A stretch of 64,000 bases of DNA from Pseudonocardia sp. SCN 73-27 (GTDB lineage: Bacteria; Actinomycetota; Actinomycetes; Mycobacteriales; Pseudonocardiaceae): NCBI GenBank assembly GCA_001725415.1, contig MEGH01000013.1:93580-157579 (forward strand). The letters run 5' to 3'. Position numbers and translations under genes: made by a program. The first letter of the stretch is position 1, and every line of letters begins with the position of its first letter. The notes below the pieces were generated by a model. It was given only the letters and a program-made list of their open reading frames with translations, did not search any database and was not told the DNA's origin. Shown here piece after piece: positions 36,370 to 44,317 of the stretch.

Positions 36370-36966
36370 ATGACACGGGGATACGGGACCGGGGACGAGT
36401 ACGGGACCCCGCGCAACCCGTCGCAGTACGACGACCGCACCCGCGAGATGCCCGCCGACTACGGCGACCAGCAGTACGACACCTACGGCCGGCAGCAGTT
36501 CAGCGGCGGCCGCCAGACCCCGCCCGGGTCGAAGGCGCCGACCGTCAACGCCGGGCGCCTGTGGGCCGGCGGCGTGGCGACGGCGATCGTCGCGGCGCTG
36601 ATCGCGCTGGTCGGTGTGCTGATCGCCCGCGCCCTGCCGAAGGTCGAGTTCCTGGGCCCCCTCGCGTCGGGCCCGCTGGGCAGCGGCCAGACCGTGGTGC
36701 TGTGCCTGTCGGCCGCCGTGGCCGCCCTGGCCGCGACCGGGCTGGTGCACCTGCTCCTGGTGAGCACCCCGCGGCCGCTGGCCTACTTCGGCTGGATCGT
36801 CGCGCTGGTGACGGTCGTCGCGATCCTGCTGGCGTTCCTCGGCAGCGGAGACCTGGGCGTCAAGATCGCGTCGGCGATCATCTACCTGGTCATCGGCATC
36901 GCGATCGGCTCGCTCGTGACCGGCGCCGCGATCTCGGCGACCGGCGGGCGCGCAGCGTCCCGCTGA
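36370..36966 (+). CDS. Membrane protein with four predicted helices, unrecognised family
   Basis: 198 residues. A polar, Tyr/Gln/Gly-rich cytoplasmic N-terminus (about 1-60, e.g. YGDQQYDTYGRQQF) precedes four hydrophobic helices, the last ending in GAAISATGGR. Resembles small actinobacterial membrane proteins of unassigned (DUF6069-like) families. ATG 36370 has GGGAGACGGACGACG upstream. No function can be assigned. Confidence 0.65.
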   Translation: MTRGYGTGDEYGTPRNPSQYDDRTREMPADYGDQQYDTYGRQQFSGGRQTPPGSKAPTVNAGRLWAGGVATAIVAALIALVGVLIARALPKVEFLGPLASGPLGSGQTVVLCLSAAVAALAATGLVHLLLVSTPRPLAYFGWIVALVTVVAILLAFLGSGDLGVKIASAIIYLVIGIAIGSLVTGAAISATGGRAASR

Positions 36967-36978
36967 CGACCCACGCCT

Positions 36979-37018
36979 GTGAGCGGTGATGGTCGCTGTC
37001 GCGACCATTACCGCTCAC
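36979..37018. repeat. 40-bp palindromic repeat, copy B
   Basis: Begins GTGAGCGGTGATGGTCGC and ends GCGACCATTACCGCTCAC; arms of 18 bases around TGTC. Same family as 28952 and 55234. Here it lies between the convergent membrane-protein and glutamate decarboxylase genes, where it could also terminate transcription. Confidence 0.8.
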
Positions 37019-37027
37019 GAGCTCTGA

Positions 37028-38449
37028 TCAGCGCTGATGCGCCCCCGCGGGCCTGCCCGCGCCGTGCGCGAACGACGACGACTCCGCACCGCGCTGCGGC
37101 GACGGCTGCTTCTCCAACCGCTCCAGTGCCCGGCCCAGGTCGTCGATCAGCAGGCCGGCCAGGTCGTGGGAGAACCCGTTGCGCACCACGATGCGCAGCG
37201 CGGCGAGGTCCTCGCGGTCGGCCGGGAACGTGTAGGCCGGGACGAGCCAGCCCGCCTCCCGCAGCGCCGCCGAGAGGTCGAACGCGGAGAACGGCGCGTC
37301 GTCGTCGACGGTGAACGCGAACACGGGTAGCTCGGAGCCGTCGGTGAGCAGGTGCAGCCGGTCGAACTCCGCGATCCGCGCCGCCAGCGACGTCGCCACG
37401 TCGCGGCAGGTCTGCTGCACGCGGCGGTAGCCGTCCGTGCCGAGGCGCAGGAAGTTGTAGTACTGGGCGATGACCTGCCCGCCGGGGCGGGAGAAGTTCA
37501 GCGCGAACGTCGGCATGTCGCCGCCGAGGTAGTTGACCCGGAAGACGAGCTCCTCGGGCAGGGCGGCGGCGTCGCGCCACAGCACCCAGCCGACGCCGGG
37601 GTAGACCAGCCCGTACTTGTGCCCCGAGGTGTTGATCGACGCCACCCGGTCGAGCCGGAAGTCCCACTCCAGGTCCGGGTCGCAGAACGGTGCGATCATC
37701 GCCCCCGACGCCCCGTCGACGTGCACCTTCACGTCGACTCCGGTGCGTTCCTGCAGGTCGTCGAGCGCCGCGCAGACCTCGGCGACGGGTTCGTAGCTGC
37801 CGTCGAACGTGGACCCGAGGATGACGACGACGCCGATCGTGTTCTCGTCGCACAACGCCGCCGCCTCGGCGGCGCCCAGGTGCAGCCGGTCGCCCTCCAT
37901 CGGCACCAGTCGCGGCTCGACCTCGAAGAAGTTGGCGAACTTGTCCCAGCAGATCTGGACGTTGACGCCCATGACGATGTTGGGCCGGTCGGTCGCCTTC
38001 CCGGCGGCCCGGCGGGCGATCTGCCAGCGCCGCTTGAGCGCCAGCCCGCCCAGCATGCACGCCTCCGACGACCCGGTCGTCGAGCAGCCGACGGCGTCCT
38101 GCGCGTCGGGGGCGTTCCACAGCTTCGCGAGCATCCGCACGCAGCGGGCCTCGAGGTCGGCGGTGCGCGGGTACTCGTCCTTGTCGATGACGTTCTTGTC
38201 GAACGACTCCGTCATCAGCCGCTCGGCGTGCGGGTCGGCCCATGTGGTCACGAACGTCGCCAGGTTGAGCCGCGCGTTGCCGTCGAGCATCAGCTCGTCG
38301 TGCACGACCTGGTAGGCGATGTCGGGGTCGAGACCCTCGTCGGGCAGGGCGAACCGGGGGATCGAGATCGGCTCGCGGGCGAAGATCGGGTTGACCGGGA
38401 CGTCCGACCGGTGGCCACCGGTCTCCGACGGTGGCTGCGCGATGGGCAT
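37028..38449 (-). CDS. gadB: Glutamate decarboxylase
   Basis: PLP enzyme making GABA from glutamate, consuming a proton. 473 residues with family motifs SSEACMLGGLALKRRWQ, VHVDGASGAMIAPF and the PLP lysine in SINTSGHKYGLVYPGVGW. The N-terminus begins with a short acidic/proline stretch. The usual antiporter gadC is not adjacent, so the role may be GABA metabolism rather than acid export. TACGTT (38457-38462, minus) seven bases before ATG 38449 implies a leaderless transcript. Confidence 0.93.
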   Translation of the reverse strand: MPIAQPPSETGGHRSDVPVNPIFAREPISIPRFALPDEGLDPDIAYQVVHDELMLDGNARLNLATFVTTWADPHAERLMTESFDKNVIDKDEYPRTADLEARCVRMLAKLWNAPDAQDAVGCSTTGSSEACMLGGLALKRRWQIARRAAGKATDRPNIVMGVNVQICWDKFANFFEVEPRLVPMEGDRLHLGAAEAAALCDENTIGVVVILGSTFDGSYEPVAEVCAALDDLQERTGVDVKVHVDGASGAMIAPFCDPDLEWDFRLDRVASINTSGHKYGLVYPGVGWVLWRDAAALPEELVFRVNYLGGDMPTFALNFSRPGGQVIAQYYNFLRLGTDGYRRVQQTCRDVATSLAARIAEFDRLHLLTDGSELPVFAFTVDDDAPFSAFDLSAALREAGWLVPAYTFPADREDLAALRIVVRNGFSHDLAGLLIDDLGRALERLEKQPSPQRGAESSSFAHGAGRPAGAHQR

Positions 38450-38513
38450 GGAGGTCAACGTAGGCCAGTTGTCGTTCTTGGCGCGTCGTGCTTTCGAGGT
38501 GAAGACTGCCGCG

Positions 38514-39689
38514 ATGGACGCCGACGCCGCCCCCTTTCCCGACGACGCGGCGCAGCGGGAGAAGGTCGTCGCCGAGCAGGCGCTGGCGGTGGCTGCGGCG
38601 TGGTCGCCGCCCGGCGCGCCGGAGAGCTGGTGGCTGACGGCCGCGACGCTCACCGCCGTCGCGCGTGACGACGTCCTCCGTGCGCTGGCGGCGTCGATCG
38701 CACCGGACCGGCTGCCCGCCCTGCTGGTGGTGGCCGCTCTGTCGCGGCAGGCGGCGTTGCGGCCCGACACCGCGTTCGCCCGCTACTTCCCGCAGCCCGG
38801 GGGCATCCAGCCCCCTGACGACGGTGGGTTCCCCGCGGCCGTGGCGGCGTTCGCCCGCGAGGAGCGCGACGCGCTGGCCGCGCTGTGCGCCGGGCACCGC
38901 TACCAGATGAACGAGGTCGCCCGCTGCCTCGACGTGCTGCCCGTCCTGAACGGCATCGCCGCGCGCGACAGTCGGCCCCTCGCGCTGGTCGATCTCGGCA
39001 CCGGCGCGGGACTGGCCCTGCACCTCGACCGCTACGCCTACTCCTACCGCCTCGCCGGGGGTGCGGCGCTGACCTGCGGCGACCCCGAGGCGTCGGTGCA
39101 GCTCGACTGCGCGGTCCACGGCGTGGCGCCCGACGTCCCGGAGCGGGTGCCGCCGATCCTGGCCCGCGTCGGTGTCGACGTGGAGCCGCACGACCTGGCC
39201 GACCCCGACACCTACGGCTGGCTCGCCGCGTGCGTCCCGCCGGAGGCCGGGGCCGTCACGCGGTTCGCCGCGGCCGCCGCGATCACGCGGTCCGAGGGCG
39301 CCCGCGCCGTCCGCGGGGACCTGCTCGACGTGCTGGAGGACGCCGTCGCCGGGCTGCCCGAGGAGGCGACGGTGTGCCTGCTCGACACCTACGTGCACGT
39401 CTTCCTGCCGCCCGCGCAGCTCGCCCGGTTCGACGCGCTGCTGGAGCGTCTCTCGCGGACCCGGACGATCGAGTGGATCTCCGTCGACCCCCTCGTCCCG
39501 CTCGGCCCCGACGCCGACTCGACGGTGCAGGGGCTACCGGTGCCCGACGGTTGGGTCGAGCACAACCGCGCCGGCGGGGTGTTCGGCGTGATCGGTCACG
39601 TCTCGCTGCGCGACGGGCAGCGCACCGGCCGCGTCGTCGGCCGGGCACACCCGAGCGCGGCGTGGCTGGAATGGCTGCCCGCCCGCTGA
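38514..39689 (+). CDS. DUF2332-family protein
   Basis: 391 residues. DUF2332 pattern: RDSRPLALVDLGTGAGLALHLDRYAY resembles a nucleotide-binding turn, later PPEATVCLLDTYVHVFLP-like strand and HNRAGGVFGVIGHVSL. The glycine-rich DLGTGAGL suggests a methyltransferase-like fold, but no function is known for the family. ATG 38514 gives the family-length product. Divergent from gadB, sharing a 64-bp gap. Confidence 0.75.
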   Translation: MDADAAPFPDDAAQREKVVAEQALAVAAAWSPPGAPESWWLTAATLTAVARDDVLRALAASIAPDRLPALLVVAALSRQAALRPDTAFARYFPQPGGIQPPDDGGFPAAVAAFAREERDALAALCAGHRYQMNEVARCLDVLPVLNGIAARDSRPLALVDLGTGAGLALHLDRYAYSYRLAGGAALTCGDPEASVQLDCAVHGVAPDVPERVPPILARVGVDVEPHDLADPDTYGWLAACVPPEAGAVTRFAAAAAITRSEGARAVRGDLLDVLEDAVAGLPEEATVCLLDTYVHVFLPPAQLARFDALLERLSRTRTIEWISVDPLVPLGPDADSTVQGLPVPDGWVEHNRAGGVFGVIGHVSLRDGQRTGRVVGRAHPSAAWLEWLPAR

Positions 39690-39702
39690 CGGCCCGTAGA
39701 GG

Positions 39703-40608
39703 TCAGGGGAAGACGTACGTGTAGCCCTGCGACGTCAGCCAGGGCAGCAGCCGTTCCAGCGCGGCGACGGTCTGGGCGCGGTTCCCACCACCGTCGTGCA
39801 GCAGCACGATCGCACCGCTGTGGATGTTCTTCTGCACCGTCGCGACGACCGCGTCGGCGCCCGGACGGTTCCAGTCGCGAGGATCGATCGACCAGCCCAG
39901 CGGCTGCAGGTCGTGGGTCGCGGCGTCGGACAGCATGACCGGCGACCAGAACCCGCCGGGTGCGCGGAAGTAGCGGACGTCGGCGCGCGGGTCGTTGGCG
40001 GTGCGGTCGCGGACGTCGGTGATCTCGGCCAGCATCGCCGGCTCGGGACGGGTGGCGAGCGACTCGTCGTGGCTGCGCGAGTGCGAGCACAGTCGCATCC
40101 CGGCCCCGGTGACCTGCGCGACCAGCTCCGGATGGCGTTCGATCTGGGTGCCCACCATGCAGAACGTGGCAACGGCGCCGTTTCGCTGCAGCACGTCGAG
40201 GACCTTCGGGGTCCAGGTCGGGTCGGGGCCGTCGTCGAAGGTCAGTGCGACTGTCCGGGCGCCCGCGGTGCCGTTCGCGCGGACCTCGGTGATCACCTGC
40301 GGCACGGCGGCGAGCCCGGTGGGCGCGACCGCTGCCGGCGGGGGCGGCGGTGCCACCAGCCGGAACGGCGAGTCGGGCGCGCTGACGAACGTGATCATTC
40401 CGAACAGCAGTGCGGTGAGGACGGCCGACGTGCGGGTCAGTGCAGGGCGCGACGGGAACGCCGGTTCCCGGGGCGCGACCGGCCAGGGAACGGATGCGCG
40501 AGCGGCCGGTGTCCGGCGCGGCGCGGAACGGGTCGCGACGGGGCGGTCGGGGCCACCGTCGGCCGTCTCGTCGTCCGGTGTCCCGACCCGCACCGGTACG
40601 TCCTGCAC
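39703..40608 (-). CDS. Polysaccharide deacetylase (NodB domain)
   Basis: 301 residues: Arg/Pro-rich cytoplasmic N-terminus, one membrane helix (TSAVLTALLFGMITFVSA, about 58-75), proline linker, then an extracytoplasmic NodB domain with metal/catalytic motifs TFDDGPDP, SHSRSHDE, RAPGGFWS and VLLHDGG. Metal-dependent carbohydrate esterase family 4; likely acts on peptidoglycan or another envelope polysaccharide (substrate not deducible). GTG 40608 start. Confidence 0.9.
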   Translation of the reverse strand: MQDVPVRVGTPDDETADGGPDRPVATRSAPRRTPAARASVPWPVAPREPAFPSRPALTRTSAVLTALLFGMITFVSAPDSPFRLVAPPPPPAAVAPTGLAAVPQVITEVRANGTAGARTVALTFDDGPDPTWTPKVLDVLQRNGAVATFCMVGTQIERHPELVAQVTGAGMRLCSHSRSHDESLATRPEPAMLAEITDVRDRTANDPRADVRYFRAPGGFWSPVMLSDAATHDLQPLGWSIDPRDWNRPGADAVVATVQKNIHSGAIVLLHDGGGNRAQTVAALERLLPWLTSQGYTYVFP

Positions 40609-40664
40609 TCGCGTGATGATGACCCGATAGGGGCATCAAGTCCGCAGGACACGCCGGTGCGCGA

Positions 40665-41510
40665 TCAAGCCTTGCCCGACTGGCCACCCGGCGCGTGACC
40701 GTCGACCGCGCTCGGCGCAGCGGGGTCCGGTGCGTCGGCGTGCGCGACCGCCGGTCCGAACTCCACGACGGCCGGCGCGGCGGTGTCGACCGCGCGGGCT
40801 GCGGGCGGCCGGGCGAGCCAGTCGACGACCTTGTCCCACCGGTTGAGCCGCCCCGGCGGGAACCGCCGCAGCGACCGCTCCAGCTTGCGGGACCCGGGCT
40901 TGTACCAGCGGCGCGCCCAGAACGAGCGCGGCCGCGCGAGCCGGCACGTCGCCACGAGCGCGACGACGGGGATGAACACGCCGAGGAGCCCGAGGATGTT
41001 GCGGCCCTTGAGGATGGCGAGCGCGGCGAACACCAGGTTGACCGCGATGTTGAGCGCGACGAGCGGCGCCCCGGTGCCGGCGTCGGCGTCGTTGAGCGGG
41101 TTGCTGCCGACCAGCAGCAGCCCGCCGACGACGGCGGCCATCATCACGGCGTCGACCGAGCGGCGACCCTCCTCGGCCCAGTAGACGTCGTCGAGGCGCA
41201 GCCAGAGCGCGAACTCGTCGAGGGTGAGCGAGGCGCCGGCGCCGAACACGGCGGCGAGGATCTCCGCCCAGGGCGCGTCGGGACGGTACGTGAACATCAA
41301 CGTCCCGGCGCCGATCATCATGAAGATGCCGTACACCTGATGGTGGATGTGGACGCCACCGATCGTGGTGTCCCGGAACGGTCCGCGTCCGCTCGCGATC
41401 ATGCGGGTGATCACCCGGGTCACCACGAACGTCACCACGAACGACGCCAGCAGCCAGGCGACCAGGGCGCGACCCTCGCCGACGGTGGGCAGGTCGATCG
41501 TGATGTTCAC
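40665..41510 (-). CDS. Integral membrane protein, unknown function
   Basis: 281 residues with several predicted helices, among them ALVAWLLASFVVTFVVT, GIFMMIGAGTLMFT, AVMMAAVVGGLLLVG and VALNIAVNLVFAALAIL, followed by a basic linker (RSLRRFPPGRLNRWDKVVDW) and an Ala/Pro-rich tail. The first loop has the metal-like GGVHIHHQVYG. A recurring actinobacterial membrane family with no known activity. GTG 41510 start; downstream of nothing on its strand, upstream of the deacetylase by 56 bp. Confidence 0.7.
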   Translation of the reverse strand: MNITIDLPTVGEGRALVAWLLASFVVTFVVTRVITRMIASGRGPFRDTTIGGVHIHHQVYGIFMMIGAGTLMFTYRPDAPWAEILAAVFGAGASLTLDEFALWLRLDDVYWAEEGRRSVDAVMMAAVVGGLLLVGSNPLNDADAGTGAPLVALNIAVNLVFAALAILKGRNILGLLGVFIPVVALVATCRLARPRSFWARRWYKPGSRKLERSLRRFPPGRLNRWDKVVDWLARPPAARAVDTAAPAVVEFGPAVAHADAPDPAAPSAVDGHAPGGQSGKA

Positions 41511-41557
41511 GCGCCGAGCCTGCCATCAGGGTGGCGGCGTGGACCAGCAGCCCGGGG

Positions 41558-42883
41558 TCAGGCGGGGACGGTCGTCCTCGCCAGCGACACCGGCAGAGAC
41601 GCGTACCCCCGCAGCGTGCGCGTCGGGCGGCGACGTCCGGGCCCTGCCGCGGTGAGGTCGGGGAAGCGCTCGAACAGTGCCCGCAGCGCGACCTCGCCCT
41701 CCATCTTCGCCAGCCCCGCGCCGAGGCAGTAGTGGATGCCGCTGGAGAACGCGATGTGGTCGGCGGCGTTGGCGCGCAGCACGTCGAAGCGGGTGGGTTC
41801 GTCGAACACCGCGGGGTCGCGGTTGGCCCCGCCGAGCTGCAGGATCACGACCGACCCCGCCGGGAGCCGGGTGCCCGCGACCTCGACGTCGACGTCGGCG
41901 ACCCGGCCGGTGCGCTGGACGGGAGAGTCGATGCGCAGCATCTCGTCGATCGCGTTGGTCCAGCGCGACGGGTCCTCGTGCAGCAGGGCGAGCTGGTCGG
42001 GGTGCCGCAGCAGGAGGGCTGCGCCGCTGCCGATGAGGTTGACCGTCGTCTCGAACCCGGCGGCGAGCAGCAGCATCGCGATGCTCGACAGCTCGTCCTG
42101 CGACAGGCCGCCCTCCTCGTCGTGGACGCCGACGAGCGCCGACAGGATGTCGTCGCCCGGGTTCGCGCGGATGCGGTCGAAGTGGCCGAGCATCCAGGCG
42201 TGCAGAGCGTCGATGTCGCGCTCGGTACGTCGGAACTCGGCGAAGGTGAGACCCATGTCGAGCGAGAGCGCGCCGCCCTCGCCCCAGCGCAGGAACTGGT
42301 CGCGCATCTCCAGCGGCGCGCCGAGCATCTCGGCGATCACGGTGGCGGGCAGCAGGGCGGCGTAGTCGGCGACCAGATCGGCGTTGCCACCGGGGCGGGC
42401 GGCGAGGTCGTCGAGCAGGCCGGTGGCGATCTCCTCGGTGCGGTGGCGCAGCGCCGCGACCTGCTTGGCGCTGAACGCGCGGGTCACGAGCTTGCGGTAG
42501 CGGGTGTGGTCGGGCGGGTCGGCCGAGAGCATCGACGGCGGCTGCGCGGGCCCCAGCGACCACGTGCCGCCGGCTCTGAGCGCGAGCCGGATGGGGCCGG
42601 GCAGGTTCTCCGGCATCCTCATGCCGACGCCGAAGTCCTTGCTGCGCAGGATCTCCAGGGCCACGGCGTGGTCGACGGTGGTGAGGGCGAGCCCGGTGTC
42701 GACGAAGCGGCCGCGGGCGCGGACCTGTTCGTAGAACGGGTAGGGCTCGTCGAGGACGGTGGGATCGAGCATCAGGCGGGCGCCGAGCTCGCCCGCGGCG
42801 GCCCGCTTGCCGACGGCGCGGCGCACCAGCCCGTGCCGCAGTGCCCACCGGATGAATCGTCGTGGTCCGCCCGAAGCCGCCAT
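41558..42883 (-). CDS. Cytochrome P450
   Basis: Heme monooxygenase of 441 residues. Heme-binding loop FSSGIHYCLGAGLAKMEG with the thiolate cysteine, I-helix AAGFETTVN (the usual acid-alcohol pair region), and the ExxR motif in DEMLRIDSPVQ. Substrate unknown; not in an evident biosynthetic cluster and with no adjacent ferredoxin. TAAGTT six bases before ATG 42883 looks like a leaderless -10, and an operator-like palindrome follows at 42893. Confidence 0.93.
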   Translation of the reverse strand: MAASGGPRRFIRWALRHGLVRRAVGKRAAAGELGARLMLDPTVLDEPYPFYEQVRARGRFVDTGLALTTVDHAVALEILRSKDFGVGMRMPENLPGPIRLALRAGGTWSLGPAQPPSMLSADPPDHTRYRKLVTRAFSAKQVAALRHRTEEIATGLLDDLAARPGGNADLVADYAALLPATVIAEMLGAPLEMRDQFLRWGEGGALSLDMGLTFAEFRRTERDIDALHAWMLGHFDRIRANPGDDILSALVGVHDEEGGLSQDELSSIAMLLLAAGFETTVNLIGSGAALLLRHPDQLALLHEDPSRWTNAIDEMLRIDSPVQRTGRVADVDVEVAGTRLPAGSVVILQLGGANRDPAVFDEPTRFDVLRANAADHIAFSSGIHYCLGAGLAKMEGEVALRALFERFPDLTAAGPGRRRPTRTLRGYASLPVSLARTTVPA

Positions 42884-42892
42884 GCGGCCAAC

Positions 42893-42905
42893 TTACTGCT
42901 GGTAA
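42893..42905. promoter_or_regulatory. Operator-like palindrome, P450 / phosphoesterase
   Basis: TTACTGCTGGTAA, inverted TTAC / GTAA within the longer near-palindrome AACTTAC...GTAACTT, overlaps the P450 -10 in a divergent gap. Typical of TetR-type sites; no repressor gene is adjacent. Confidence 0.45.
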
Positions 42906-42978
42906 CTTAGGTGCGTCCAGAGGTGGGCCCGCGCACGCCACCCACACCGGGGCGATCAACCGGGGTAGGACTGTGCGG

Positions 42979-43866
42979 GTGTCCGCCCCCCGCGTCCTCG
43001 CCGTCAGCGACCTGCACGTCCGCCACCCCGAGAACCGCGAGACCGCCGCCGCGCTGCGCCCGACCGACCCCGGCGACTGGCTGATCGTCGCCGGCGACGT
43101 CGCCGAGCAGGTCGAGGACACGGTGTCGACGCTCGCGTCGCTGCGGCAGCGGTTCGCGACCGTGATCTGGGTGCCGGGCAACCACGAGCTGTGGACGCGG
43201 CCCAAGGAGGAGGGCGCGCCGCGCGGGGTCGCGCGGTACGAGCGGCTCGTGGAACGTTGCCGCGAGATCGGTGTCGTCACCCCCGAGGACCCCTACCCGG
43301 TGTGGACGGGGGCGGACGGACCCGTGGTGGTCGCCCCGCTGTTCCTGCTCTACGACTACACGTTCCTGCCGTCGGGTACCTCGACGTTCGAGGAGGGGAT
43401 CGCCGCGGCGCAGGCCGCCGGAGTGGTGTGCACCGACGAGTTCCTGCTCCACCCGGACCCCTATCCGACGCGGCAGGCCTGGAGCGCGGCACGGATCGCC
43501 GCGACGGAGCGCCGGCTCGACGCGATCGACCCCGACCTGCCGACGGTGCTGGTCAACCACTGGCCGCTCACCCGCCGTCCGACGCGCATCCTGCGCTACC
43601 CGGAGTTCTCGTTGTGGTGCGGCTCGACGCGCACCGCGGACTGGCACGTCCGCTACCGGGCCCGTTCGGTCGTCTACGGCCACCTGCACGTGCCGCGGGT
43701 GACGTGGGAGGACGGGGTGCGGTTCGTCGAGGCGTCGCTGGGCTACCCGCGGGAGCAGAGGTTCCGTGCCGAGCGCGGCATCGTCACCGAGTCGCTCCCG
43801 CGCCAGATCCTCCCCGTCCCGGCGCCGGAGCCCGATCCGTTGGCCAAGTACGACAAACCCCTGTGA
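42979..43866 (+). CDS. Metallophosphoesterase, PptH-like
   Basis: 295-residue calcineurin-like phosphoesterase with the metal-binding motifs AVSDLHVRH, VAGDVAEQ, VPGNHELW, VNHWPL and VYGHLH. The long body (CREIGVVTPEDPYPVW; FLLYDYTFLPSGTST; VVCTDEFLLHPDPYP) matches the actinobacterial family usually next to a phosphopantetheinyl transferase, whose mycobacterial member PptH removes 4'-phosphopantetheine from carrier proteins. No transferase gene is adjacent here. TAGGAC seven bases before GTG 42979 suggests a leaderless start. Confidence 0.8.
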   Translation: MSAPRVLAVSDLHVRHPENRETAAALRPTDPGDWLIVAGDVAEQVEDTVSTLASLRQRFATVIWVPGNHELWTRPKEEGAPRGVARYERLVERCREIGVVTPEDPYPVWTGADGPVVVAPLFLLYDYTFLPSGTSTFEEGIAAAQAAGVVCTDEFLLHPDPYPTRQAWSAARIAATERRLDAIDPDLPTVLVNHWPLTRRPTRILRYPEFSLWCGSTRTADWHVRYRARSVVYGHLHVPRVTWEDGVRFVEASLGYPREQRFRAERGIVTESLPRQILPVPAPEPDPLAKYDKPL

Positions 43867-43887
43867 GCTGCTGCGCCCACAGGGGTT
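43856..43887. terminator. Bidirectional terminator, phosphoesterase / rpmE2
   Basis: AACCCCTGTG (43856-43865) pairs perfectly with CACAGGGGTT (43878-43887) across a 12-base loop. The left arm includes the end of the phosphoesterase gene, whose stop is at 43864-43866. It faces the convergent L31 gene and can serve both. Confidence 0.75.
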
Positions 43888-43901
43888 CGTCGGGTCTCGG
43901 G

Positions 43902-44153
43902 TCAGTGGCGCCGGTCGCCGTAGCGGCGGCGGAACTTCTCGACCGCACCGGCCTCGTCGAGCACGCGCGTCGTGCCCGTCCAGAACGGGTGTGAGAACGA
44001 CGTGACGTCGACCTTCACGACGGGGTAGGTGTTCCCGTCGGACCACTCGACCGTCTCGGTCGAGGTCTCCGTCGAGCGGGTCAGGAACGTGTCGCCGGTC
44101 GCCCGGTCCTGGTAGACGACTGGCCGGTACGCGGGGTGGATTCCGGTGCGCAT
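43902..44153 (-). CDS. rpmE2: 50S ribosomal protein L31 type B (cysteine-free)
   Basis: 83-residue L31 paralogue: [20 protein letters not shown] onward, with [18 protein letters not shown] and no cysteine at all, so it lacks the zinc ribbon of the housekeeping form. Such C-minus paralogues replace zinc-containing L31 when zinc is scarce. The upstream Zur box (44194-44208) fits that role. ATG 44153 has GGAAGGAG upstream. Confidence 0.95.
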   Translation of the reverse strand: MRTGIHPAYRPVVYQDRATGDTFLTRSTETSTETVEWSDGNTYPVVKVDVTSFSHPFWTGTTRVLDEAGAVEKFRRRYGDRRH

Positions 44154-44193
44154 CGTGGGCTCCTTCCGTGGTTGCTGTCGCCTTCAACGTACA

Positions 44194-44208
44194 TGACAAC
44201 CATTTTCA
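44194..44208 (-). promoter_or_regulatory. Zur box in the rpmE2 promoter
   Basis: On the minus strand TGAAAATGGTTGTCA, close to the actinobacterial Zur consensus TGAAAATnATTTTCA. Just downstream TACGTT can serve as -10 about 35 bp before the rpmE2 ATG. Zur with zinc would repress the cysteine-free L31. Confidence 0.75.
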
Positions 44209-44317
44209 TTCCTGTTCCCGAGCATGTGTCGACCGCCCGCACAGGCCATGCACAACCGCCCCACAGGAACGCTCCGCACGCTGGACGGCGACCACCTCGC
44301 CGACCGACGGAGACCCC

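Noticed and set aside
41558-42883. P450 as part of a biosynthetic gene cluster
   Set aside because: No PKS, NRPS, terpene or other assembly genes nearby.
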